Positions 1 to 11,500 of a stretch of 64,000 nt of DNA are shown here, in pieces. The DNA is from Haliclystus octoradiatus. Its lineage: Eukaryota > Cnidaria > Staurozoa > Stauromedusae > Haliclystidae. The translations under genes were made by a program, and so were the position numbers. Below the pieces are notes generated by a model that saw only the letters and a list, made by a program, of their open reading frames with translations, did no database searches and was not told the DNA's origin. Where the stretch lies: NCBI GenBank assembly GCA_916610825.1, contig OU744452.1, positions 779,543-843,542 of the forward strand. Direction: 5' to 3'. Position 1 is the first letter of the stretch, and each line of letters opens with the position of its first letter.

Positions 1-3000
1 ACATCCTGGACAATATCATGAAATTGGCAGGGCCATTTCAACGCTGCTTGCTGATGAGGTATGAAGCAGTCTACGTAATTAATATGCCATTGTGGTTGTC
101 AGCTTGGATTGCATTGACTGTTATATGAATATTGTGTTATTAAAGGTGTTTCATGACGTAGCCTACAAGGCGAAATCACGCGAAGATCTAATTGCAGGAA
201 TTGACGAGTTCCTTGAGCAGGTAAGCTTTTATCAAACATCATGTTTCATCGACAGCTGCTTGGTTGTGTTAACATAGGAGGAGAGTGATTCAAGACAGGA
301 ATGCAGTCAAACCTGCTATAACAGCCACCTGTCTATAGTGGTCAGGTTATTTACTTTTTAATGTGAATGTCTGTTAATCACCAAGGTTACCGTTCTGCCT
401 CCTGGTGAGTGGGACCCTTCAATACGAATTGATCCGCCGCTTCAATCGCAATCCAAAGAGTTACGTCGTCCCGCCCTTGATCATCGCAAAAATGACCTGC
501 TCTCAGTTCCTACCGGCAAACAAAGTTCTGGCTCTGAAAATGGTGTGAATCATGAGGGTAATGGATTGAGATTCTGGGAGCGAACGCAGAGGTAGTTTAT
601 GTTATTATGTTATTGTTTTCATTCTTTGTAAGCAAGATTTAATCACTTGTTAGCAACATACTCGGGCAAGACCTAGGAAGTGAAGTGAGATATCTGGATG
701 ACATAAGGAAATCTGTGTGATTGTGAAAGCGTGGTAATCAAATGGATTGAAGTTCTGGGAGCGAACGCAGAGGTAGTTTATGTTATTATGTTATTGTTTT
801 CATTCTTCTTAAGCAAGATTTAATCACTTGTTAGCAACATACTCGGGCAAGACCTAGGAAGTGAAGTGAGATATCTGGATGACATAAGGAAATCTGTGTG
901 ATTATGAAAGCGTGGTAATCAAATGAATTGAAGTTCAATACTAGAGAAATTTGAAATTGATGTAATTGCTTTGTAGGACATGCGGTGGCTTAAAAGTTGA
1001 TCTTATCAATTGGAAAAAGCGATGTCACGACATACGCGATGGTATTCATATTCAATCGCTCGGCACTGTCTGTTTTCTCTACTTTGTATCGCTTGCTTTG
1101 ATTTCTACCTTGGGAGAACACCAAACATCATCAACAACATCTTACATGGTAACTAAATAGATAAATCAATCTGTGTTTTGTTATTTTGCTGTGTAATCAT
1201 CATCTCTGTCAAAGGATAATAAACCTGTTTATAACTATTATAAGCTACAAGATACATATTTTGAATTGTGTCTGACAATTTTGTGGGTAATTCGATATTA
1301 CAGTGAAACCTGTATATAACAGCCAGCTACGAGAGGTAGATAAATTGACCACTATAGACAGGTGACCTTTAATTACAGGTTCGATTCAATAGAAAATACT
1401 ATTTTAGACATTGCAAGAGTGGCCGCTATAGACAGGTGGCCGCTATAACAGGTTTGACTGTACTCACTTGTAATTGGCTAATATTTAGCAATGCAGTTTT
1501 TTGTTCATTTGAGTGCAAAACAGTTAACTGATAAGCAGATCTAACAGAATGATAGTCAGCAAGAAGACCATAATACAAATCTTTAATTCTATTCAGGATT
1601 AATTTTCACTTGTGTTTATTTCAAAAACATCAAATAGCACTTGAGCTACTGGCTCTTGTTATTGTCTTGTTTTGATCAAAGTGACAAATAGCGCACGTAA
1701 CACCCATTTAGCACTGTATTCGATTATGTTATGTACGAATGTGCATATTTATGTAATAATATCAAAGATATATAAAAAATAATAGTTTAAATAAAAAGTA
1801 TGGGTATTTTTTTTAGGGTAAACGAGAATACCTTCTAGCGTTGCTCTTTGGCAGTGGCATCACATCGTTCTTTGGTGGTCAACCGTTGATTCTAGTAGGC
1901 TTGGCAATGCCTTTGGTTAGATTTGAAGAGCTTCTTCATGACGTGTGCCAGGCATCGCAATTTGATTACTTTGTATTTCGATTTTGGATGGGCCTGTTTA
2001 GCTCCTCATTGATCATGTTCTTGGTCAGTATAGATTCGTCTGTATTCGCCCGTTATTTTACGCGCTTTTCACAAGAGATTTATATGAGCGCTGTTGCTAT
2101 CAATTTGGTTTACGTTGGATTTGCTTGGCTGCACGACATCGGTGATATGTTTCCTGTTCATCATGGCTTTATCAATCCTCCTCATGGGTGTGTCTGCTCT
2201 AAGCCAATATATACATTACTAAAATCCAATACATCCTTACCACATATTTTTAATTCAAACAGAACTGTTGTGAATGCAACATCATATACTAATGTCACGA
2301 AATGGACCACTGTTGATCTACCGTTTAAGAAATGTGAAGCGTTTGGTGGTGAACTAATTGGCGATGCATGTTCTGATAATGTTTATTTCCTTTCCATGAT
2401 ACTTATGGGTGTGACGGTCACAGTAGCATATCTTCTTGTTAATTTCAAATCAACTGGCTATCTACCCAAAATGGTAAGTCCAAAAATATCAATTTCTCAA
2501 TGCAAGTAGGACCCAAGGCTCAATAAAAAGGGGACCGCCGGTCGCAGGCACATGTTGAGAACAATAGAATTACAGCAGGCACAACTTTCAGCAGTTTGAA
2601 GGATTATTTTTTTTGGTTGCTCTTTTCGCCAAGAGCATTAATGTTAAATGCTCTTTACCAATATCAGCCGTAACACTGCAGATCAATTTCAACATGGTTC
2701 ATGTAGGGGTGAAGCGGTGGTGGAATTTTGACCAAAATAATAACCGGTGGTAAACCTGTTAACCAAAAGAACAATAGCTGTATTGTTTTATTATTCACAC
2801 ATTGAAATAATATTATTTTTAAAATAATGAAAAATACCATCTTATTTGTTTTTGACTGCATTTCGAATACCAGCTAAGGAAAATACATGTGATGGCATAT
2901 TGTCCTATTGTCAGCATTTCGGCAAAAGAAGAGCATCGATAAATTAAAATTGAATCAATTCTGTGATTCTTTGGTTCATTGTTGAGATAAATTAAACATG

Positions 3001-6000
3001 GGTTACCCAGTTCATAAAATTGTTCTGATGTTTATGTCAATAAAAGAGCATTTAACGACCAATAAATTCGCTTTTTGCTTTGAGCTATTTTTGAAGCGAA
3101 AGAGCGACTTTCGTGTATTTTCCATTTGCTCATGCTAGCAGACTGTTTACATTATTCTCAATTCATTCGAAACGCAAGATCGATTCCTGTCATTGAAAAT
3201 TAATTTGTCTTATTGCTTTAGAACTCATTAAAATTTCAAAGCAATAAAAATTGATCAACTGAAGCAGACAACAAAATTTGGAATTAGAACTATTATTTGA
3301 ATACATTAAAAAAAAACAGGATAGTTAATTGTTTACCATTAAGATAAACTGGTAGATTTCCTAGCAAACAGTTAACCGATTAATCGTCCCACCCCTAATT
3401 TCATGTCAGACTGGCATCGATTGCTAATGCACAATGATATGCTGCTGCTACTCATCATGTAATTCCCTTTTGACAACTCCTTCTGCCATCCTTAAATGGT
3501 ACTCATTTAATGATTTTTGATAAAGTCAAGGCTGAGTTGACATACATGAGATTTGATTCGCGATGGTGGACTAGATATGACCAGATCTGATGTTTTCGGT
3601 TTCTCTGTCATATATGCGAACCCTCCTCATTAATTTATATGGTCCATATTTAGTTCATTACTGGTTGCTTTTTATCGTTTTAGGTTCGTCAATTTTTTGG
3701 TGACTTTTCCACTCTGATTGCAGTGTTTATTGCATCGGCTATTGCTTATAATTATGACATCAGCGTTCCCACGGTTGAATTACCTCTCACGTTTTACCCT
3801 CATGAATCAAACCGTTCCTCTTGGGTTGTGGATGTGGCTGGGAATCAATTAGGATGGACAATCTTGGCTTCGATGGTTGCATCTGTTCCACTCGTTGGTT
3901 TGTTCTATGTTGAGTACCATCTGACTGCGTTGATCGTCAACCGCCAAGAAAACCAACTCATGGTATGAACAACAAACAACATCTAATCTTCATTTGTTAT
4001 AAGTTTTGATTATAATCTTCATTTCAATCATTTTGAATGTTATTAATATACATATAATGTGATTGACGTACACCTCTTAAGCACAAGTACTTGTCTTGTC
4101 TATTGGAGGGATGTGTTATTTAGAACTAACATTCTAACAATGAGATGAAATTACAAGTAATAATCACAAAAAATGTGTGTGCACCGACGAGGACTCGAAC
4201 CACGGCCTTCTGCACAGAGCGCGGACACTCTACCACTGACCTGTATGAAAATAATTGAGTTGTTGTCTTTTTTTAGAAATATTTTGGCTATCATCAAGAT
4301 TTCTTTCTGATGGGTTTACTTGTTTTCCTTTGCTCTCTTCTTGGTTTACCATTTATTGTCACATCGTGTATTTTGAGCGTCAATCATGTTCACGGACTAC
4401 ACTTGAATGATACACAGCGTAACTCATTTTCTGGTATCAGGTAATGATAATTTATTCATTATTTATTTGTTTAACTGATGCAATGGATGGTGACAGATTA
4501 TGTTCATTGTATTAATTGCGTTGCTGAATCATATCGCAATTTTTGCGCAAATGTTTGTAGATTAACTTTATATGGATGACGCAATTAAATCACAAAAGTT
4601 TTAAAATTCAAAAATACCTTTCTGATTTGACAATTGTATGTATTACTTTGTGGTCACAAAAATGTTGGTTACAAATTGAAGTGGCAGATAGTCAGATACC
4701 TTTAATTGTCATCTTCTGGTCCTCCCTTTACCTCAGTGACTATTCGACAGTAGCCAATTCGGGCTGACGGGCTCGTTGTCTCATTGTTAATTGGTGGCAG
4801 GCGGTTATAAATAAACACATGTTTAACACGTCATCCATACATTAGGGTCGATTCATAAAAAATCAGAACTCTTGAACTTGTTGTATCAAAGTGTCTTGAT
4901 TGCTCTGCCAAGTTTTTTCGATAAACGGATGTAGCTTTTGAAGAAATAAGAGTTTGAGTTTTAAATCTTGAAAAACGGAGATTCAAAGCTAAATGACGTG
5001 CGTGATTGAATCACAACAGCTATCGATGATTCGTTCATAACAACGAAAATTGTAAAAATTGTGTTGTTGTATTGTGTTATGTTGACACAGTTTTGTTGTT
5101 TTATTTTTCCAGGGAACAGAAATTGACGGCATTGTTATTGACTGTGCTGTATGGTATCAGCCCTATTATGATGCCTGCCTTGAAGGTATGTCTGTTGTCA
5201 TGTCAACGTAATTCTTGCTTTCTCATGCCTGTGTTATATATATTATACAGTAGAATCAAACAATGAACCGAAAAGAATGTTGGCAATCTCAATGTTTCTA
5301 CTTTCTTTTATAGTATATCCCAACACCATCTTTATATGGCATTTTGGTTTACGCTGCATTCCGCCTGTTCAATGGATCAAAGGTAAACACTTTTAATTAT
5401 CTAATTATTGACTATTGAAGCAATCATTCTGAAAGCAAATTTTCATTTGGTTCAGCCGTTTTTTTGAAGAGACGGAAACTTGAAATGTTTCATGTATTCC
5501 CCTGTGTAATGATCGCGCAAAGCAAAAACACAAGGACACCATTACGAATAGAAAATGTTTCTCTATCTAAAGAAGCAATATCCCAATATCCGAGATATGC
5601 ATTTTTAAGTGCAACTTGGACGAGGGAAATTTCCTTAACCTGGCTTTGAAACCCCATCAAGTAGTTTCTAGTAAATTCAATTTCGGATAAATGCAATTGA
5701 AAATGTTAGTTTTTCTCAAGTTTGCATTTCATTTAAATGCTATTTACCCTCAGTATAAACAAACGTGCCATAGACAACTTCCAAAAACAATCACTACGTT
5801 GTTTTATTGTGTGGATTGAAATTGTTGGTAGCCTATATATAATAGTGGTGATCTACAAACTATAGACAGCTGGTCTTTATATAGCTTAATGACCACTATG
5901 AGACAGGTGACCAATATAACAGGCTATCGTCATCATTATTATTATATGATTGTAATCAGAACCAGACTTTAGTGAAATATTTTTGTTGTTGTTTGCAGGT

Positions 6001-7946
6001 ACTTGAACGCTTAAAGGTGATGCTGATGCCACCAAAACATCAACCGGACAGAATTTATCTCCGTCAGATGCCAACAATAACAGTGCATATATTCACTGTG
6101 ATACAATTGGCATGCATCGCTATCATCTTACCCATACGTTCATCTATTGCTGCTGTCGTGTTTCCATTTGTTGTAAGTCAATCATGAAGCTTGATAGACT
6201 TTATGTTTGTGGTGTTTCCGATTATGGTATTTCTGTACTAGTTTATTTGCGTCATATCGTCAAACTGAAATTTTATTAAATATCCAATAATCTCACATAA
6301 ATATGATAAGAAGACATCAAATTATATTACAGTTAAAATGAGTAACTCAACCCAAACTGTTTTTCATCAACTATTTTGCGAATCACAGACAATCATCATC
6401 TAATTATCGATTATGGAAACATGAAATGCTGATCAGCCTGCGTTTCAATTGTTCTTTTATTATCTATTTTTATTTATCAAGGTGTTTCTACTTGTTGTGG
6501 CACGTGCCTTGCTTGAGTTGCTATTACCACATCAATTTATTCTGACTTTGGACGATGCTGTTCTCAAAGCGTTTTGGCGACATCGTATGAATCCGTCATC
6601 ACAGGAAGATCCGTTACTGCCTGGTAATGACTCGCATGATAAAGATAACAATGTCGCCATGATTGAGATGGGTTCTGCTGCAAATGAGGTAAGCGCTTGA
6701 CCAAGGATGCCATTAATAATTTAATCCCCATAAAACTATTGCGAAAGTGAATTTACTTGATCTATCCTGTTCCTGAACTATAATATTGGTATATGCACTT
6801 TATGTTAGTTAGTAAGTTAGTAAATAAATATTTCTATTGACAATTATTTCGCGTCAGTTCAAAGTCTTAAACCCCAATGAGCTGTGTAGTGATGTATGTA
6901 CAGGTCTACTAGTTCAAACATCTAACCCTAATCCAATTTCTAAAATGCCTTTGCTCCTTAAAACTGAAACTTGCATCACCAAGGGGGGGGGGGGGTTTAA
7001 TATGGTTGGTATATATTGACGTGTCAATTAATGAGGGAAGTAGTCACCAGAAAAAATATTTTCTCAAAATTGATATTCCAAATATTTTTGTCAATGCATA
7101 AAATAACAGATTATCATGGTAATTGTTTGCTCATTTTGAAAACCAATACCCCAAATATTTTGAAAATCCTGAAACAAATGTACCCCAAAATTTCCCAAGA
7201 CCGTGAAAAGATACCCTGAATTGAAATGGTACTTAAGCTTCATCGGGATCTACCCCCTTCCGCGACGGCAAACAGGCTAGAGAGAAATTGTGTTATATTC
7301 ATCAAGCCGCTGAAGACGGATCAAATGCTACCTTGCGTCACCTGATGGGATTTTAGTATTAGAAATTAAGTGTTTTAAAAGAAACCTAAAAACAAGTGAT
7401 CGAAATGTGTTTTATTTTTTGCCATGAATGCTGACATTATATAATGTTTCATCTCAATTTGAATGAACTGAATAGTTGTTGTGTTTGTTTTAGGGTGAAG
7501 ACTGCCTGATTGATAGTAACCTGGGCGGCACGGCAACACCACTTGGCAATGGCTCTACGCCAGTCAACATATCTGAAGAATTATTAAAAACCGCCGTTTG
7601 GAAGCAATTAGTTAAAGATGAATCTGCAGTGGCAACGCCTAGAGATTCACCTCTGTCAGGTAGTCCACAAAACCACAGAAAAAGAAGGCGGAAACATCCC
7701 AAAGCGAGAGGGTCTAAGAAAGACACCACTTCTAATGTCCTACCAATGATTATAAAAACAGACTGTATGAGAAAGGAGGAAAGTTCACCCCCGCCACCGC
7801 CCCCTTGGTGTGAACCGTATCTATCACCGCCAAGGGCTGACACAAAATACCTAAGCATGTGTGACAATGATGTCAGCGTTGATCCTGCATGCTCTAGATC
7901 TGGTTCAAAGACGCCTTCTTTTGATGAAGCATCGATCGTCAGCTAG
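1..7946 (+). CDS. SLC4-family sodium/bicarbonate cotransporter-like protein (5' part outside the window)
   Basis: Exons: 1-58, 146-220, 386-591, 977-1148, 1817-2473, 3684-3962, 4277-4440, 5113-5185, 5314-5382, 5999-6172, 6482-6688, 7494-7946 (stop TAG). All introns are GT-AG and the visible part gives 861 residues. The family moves bicarbonate, usually with sodium, across the plasma membrane. Seen: the cytoplasmic-domain end ([32 protein letters not shown], as in NBC proteins), then a long membrane domain ([36 protein letters not shown]). The extracellular loop in exon 5 carries four N-glycosylation sequons and four cysteines, like the NBC third loop. The C-terminal tail is polar and Pro/Ser-rich and ends SIVS. 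The match is closest to the NBCe/NBCn branch, but the membrane part is divergent, so ion coupling cannot be assigned. Confidence 0.93.
562..930 (+). repeat. 181-bp tandem duplication covering the end of an SLC4 exon and its splice donor
   Basis: A segment starting at 562 recurs at 743 and begins a third time at 924, with a period of 181 bp. The second copy repeats the last 30 or so coding bases of the exon ending at 591, together with its GT donor, which appears again at 773. The copies are nearly identical. Confidence 0.9.
1299..1462. mobile_element. Short MITE with TACAGT-type inverted ends
   Basis: The element starts TACAGTGAAACCTGT and ends with the near-complement ACAGGTTTGACTGTA, 164 bp in all, inside an SLC4 intron. 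Internal text resembling ACAGGTGGYCGCTATA recurs widely in the window: about 302-348, 5860-5925, 37845-37929, 39945-39980, 51010-51096, 57643-57770 and 58475-58570. It is a non-autonomous repeat with no coding capacity. Confidence 0.75.
2605..3638 (-). mobile_element. Old tRNA-derived SINE copy split by a hAT-like insertion
   Basis: 2605-2703 and 3398-3638 match the two halves of the SINE seen more intact at 23622-23982. The halves are divided by the element at 2704-3397. The copy is clearly more diverged than the others. Confidence 0.7.
2704..3397. mobile_element. Non-autonomous hAT-like element
   Basis: The ends are TAGGGGTG and CACCCCTA, which are inverted repeats. The flanking 8-mers are GGTTCATG (2696-2703) and ATTTCATG (3398-3405), a probable 8-bp target duplication with two changes. 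Eight-base duplications and TAGGGGTG-like tips are typical of hAT elements. No transposase frame is present. Confidence 0.7.
4177..4240 (-). repeat. tRNA-like SINE fragment
   Basis: The complement contains an A-box-like AGTGGTAGAGTG and a B-box GGTTCGAGTCC at about the right spacing. The acceptor stem is incomplete and no 3' tail is clear, so it is called a SINE fragment rather than a tRNA gene. It lies in an SLC4 intron. Confidence 0.55.
6983..6995 (+). repeat. G homopolymer run
   Basis: An uninterrupted run of about 13 G in an AT-rich SLC4 intron. The length may be uncertain in assembly. Confidence 0.9.
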
Positions 7947-8556
7947 TATATAAAGAATACCCAATTAGAAATTTATACAATTTAATAATGAAGGAAGAAG
8001 ACTTATTTATTTGTTGATGTTTTGTAAATTTTAAGTTATTGTGTCATTTTGCACATCTAACCCCCTGGAATCAAAACAATCATTTTCAAATTATCGTTAT
8101 TGTTTTTACAAGGTGTCATTTGAAACTCATTCTTGGTAGACTTAATTAACAGACGACTCTGCTTTGGCACAATTACAATCTTGATTATAATTCTAATTAA
8201 TTGCCGCCATTTATGTGACTGAGTTATGTAGCAAATACGTCGAGCAACATAAATGCAAGACGCGTAAATCACCACATCAAATTCACAATAGAAGTCTGGA
8301 GCATTCTTTAGTGATGAAATTGCAACTCCTTCCTTTTAATCATCATGGCGTGGCCATATCATAAAACTGACTCACGATGTGACTCAAGCCATCATCGTAT
8401 AACCTTTTTAACTCTCAATCTAAACAAGATTTGAACGAGGCTAGGGTATTTCCCAATGCACTTCAAAATGGATTCAAAATGGCAACTTCTTCATGAGTTT
8501 CATTATGCGTGATAAGGTATTCCTCACTGAGAAAAGTGGGAGAGGGTTTGCAAATT
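7947..8556. other. Intergenic: SLC4 3' region and TRAF 5' region
   Basis: About 600 bp without a gene. I see no AATAAA soon after the SLC4 stop. Before the TRAF start, an in-frame TGA at 8494 rules out an upstream in-frame extension within this exon. Confidence 0.6.
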
Positions 8557-11500
8557 ATGTCTGGCGATTCTCTACGAGGAGCAAGAAAGAAGCAACCTGT
8601 TAGACATACTAATGGTGAACCAATAAACTACGCATCATTAAGCGAAGGCTACGACGAGGATTTCGATCCATTCCCTGGGCCCCATTTTGAGTGTCCCATT
8701 TGCCTACTGATACTAAGGGATCCATTACAAACGGATTGCGGTCATCGATTTTGCAAAAGATGTATACTCAAAACAATAAGGTACCGCTCTTACTTCTATG
8801 TTATTTCTATCATTCTTAAGTAGACCTAAAAATATAATAATAATTGATCGAAACGAAGTTATACTGTGAATTTATCAACTTCCTTTCTGAGGCGTTCTCA
8901 AATTCCACTTCCGGCAGTGAGCCAGGGTGTGGGTAACCAACTTGCAACTAATATCTAAGCAGCCCGATTTCTTCGTAAAAAGCCAAGATATCAAATACAT
9001 TTCTGATTCATAAATACCAGTTGCTGATATAGGCCTACAATGATTATGCTAATGAAGCTAATTTACAATATGTGACAACAAATTTTGAAATAATTTTGAA
9101 ATTTTGAAATTCAACAGAGAATAGACTATGTATACAAATTACGAAAAAAGGTGTTAATGACACAAAAAATTGCAGTTACTCGGCAAACAATTTAGATTTA
9201 ATAGAATCGGATTGCGTATTGATTGTCGGTCTGAGATCCGCCTGATTGCGAGCATTTCATGTATCAAACAATCAATTTATTTTTGCATTTCTTTAAAACT
9301 CTAAAAGTTTGGTGTTTTGTCTTTCACATTTTGTTGATCCACATTGTGGAAATGCAAACCAACAGCCGAATCTCGCTGAGAAAAAAGGGATTGGATCTAG
9401 CTTTAAAACGTTAACATTTCGTTTTGAATTTGATTGTCAACAAACATTCGTCTCAAGTATTGATAGACTAATTGATTTGTCGATACCGACTATTTCCGTT
9501 TAGTATAGGTTGGCGCAGATTATTTCAGAACAGTCACCTCACTAGCTAATCATTCCATCGTTAAATAGAGGATCATTAATTACAGGGGAGGCATTAAATG
9601 CTGATTGGTTTGTGTTTTAACTCTTATAGAGAAGGCAGACCAAATTGCCCTATTGACAACCAAGCACTGACAGAAAAAGATGTAAGTTGATCAAATGTCA
9701 AACAGCTGCCGCACATTTGTTGGAAATCAAGGCCTATCTGCCATGAAAATCAGTCCACTTGTCTAGAATAAATGGAACCAGGGTGGTTTAGTTAGGGGTG
9801 ATACTACCGTATCTAAATTACTTATGACAGGACCATTTGATCTGTGGTCACCAGTTGTTTGAAAATATTGATTATAGTAGCAGGATACTATGCACAGTGT
9901 ATGAGGAAATGGAAAGAAAAGAATTGCTGAGCTCGTAAACTATTCACGGATAGTTCATGAAGATTAGATGGTCTGTTTTGTATAAACTTTAAGTAGCCTG
10001 TTTTTCATGAAGGTTTTATGAACTTATTCATGAGCTGTTCATAAGCAATTCTTGATTAGTTTATGAACTTAAATGGCCTGTTTTTTATGAATTTTTCATG
10101 AGCTTATTCATGAGCTGTTCATACGCAATTCTTGATTAGTTTATGAACTTAAATCGCCTGTTTTCATGAACTTTTTCATGAGCTAGTTATAGGCAGTTCT
10201 TGATTAGTTTATCAACTTTAAATAACCTGTTTTTCATGAACTTTTTCATGAACTTATTCATGAGCTGTTCATAAGCAATTCTTGATTAGTTTATGAACTT
10301 AAATGGCCTGTTTTTCATGAACTTTTTCATGAACTTATTCATGAGGTGTTCATAAGCAATTCTTGATTAGTTTATGAACTTAAATAACCTGTTTTTCATG
10401 AACTTTTTCATGAACTTATTCATGAGCTGTTCATAAGCAATTCTTGATTAGTTTATGAACTTTAATGGCCTGTTTTCATGAACAGTTCATGAATTCATAA
10501 ACAGTTTCTTTGAATAGCATTTTAGGACAAAAGATAGCTACTGCAAAAGCAACAACTTCTAAAGAAAACTACTTGTAGATTTTCATTGCTATCTTTTGTC
10601 ATTAAAAATTTGCGAATTAGGCCATTTAATGTTCATGAATCAATACAACAGGGGTGGAAAACAAGCAGAAAAAGCCGAACAATGCAAGTAACATCATTGG
10701 CAAATTACTGAGAAATTACTCAATGTTTATAAATTTATAAAAACAGTTTTGTCCAATTGTTGCCATTGGAGTTCTTTCAAAACTTTGCAAAAACGACCTT
10801 CATAAACAACTTTTAATAAATTCCAGGAACTAGAACGGGACCTGGGTATCTATTCTGGGAACCAATTGAGTCATCTCCCGCTGCTGCAATGTCCTAAGTG
10901 TGACTAATTATAATGTTATTCAAATAAGTTAACTGTTAACCCCTTTGCCTACATGCTCCATGCATTGCACAGTTCAATGCATAGTTAATGCATAGTTTCT
11001 CGACCGTTTAGTATACATAAAACCAGTTCATGAATTTGAAATTGACTGACATTTTCATGAACACTCCAAGAACAACCAATGACGTTTTTATGAATTACTC
11101 ATGAAAATGTCCAAGTATTAACCTTGTTGCCTTGTAGGCATAAATGTGTGTTTATACTAACGCTTTGAAGAGCAGAATATATATTTTCTTTTCTTCGTAG
11201 TTGTATCCTGATAACTTTGCTAAACGTCAAATTCTTCAATTTCAAACTCGATGTAGATTTTACAAATCTAATAAATGTGATTGGAGTGGTCCTTTCTCAA
11301 AGCTACAAGTAGGTTTAAGGCATTTTAATACCATTTTAAAATACATTTTGAAACTGTGGTGTCGTTCTAGACAGAGAACACGCTTGCATTATGTCTGAAT
11401 AGAACTGACTATATTTCAACATAGATTACAATTACTATATTAAGATCACATGACTTTAGCAGTTACACAATAATCACAGTAGTTATTTACATGTTAATAA

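Noticed and set aside
6837..7219. Two short plus-strand frames around the G run
   Set aside because: They lie in an SLC4 intron, lack family similarity, and the G run makes the frame unreliable.
7490..7867. 125-residue minus-strand open frame
   Set aside because: Antisense of the SLC4 last exon; no family features and no splice context of its own.
8509..8556. Upstream extension of TRAF starting at a GTG
   Set aside because: Animal genes start at ATG; the first in-frame ATG is 8557 and a TGA lies at 8494.
9970..10500. CRISPR array
   Set aside because: Head-to-tail units without unique spacers in animal intron DNA; it is a minisatellite.
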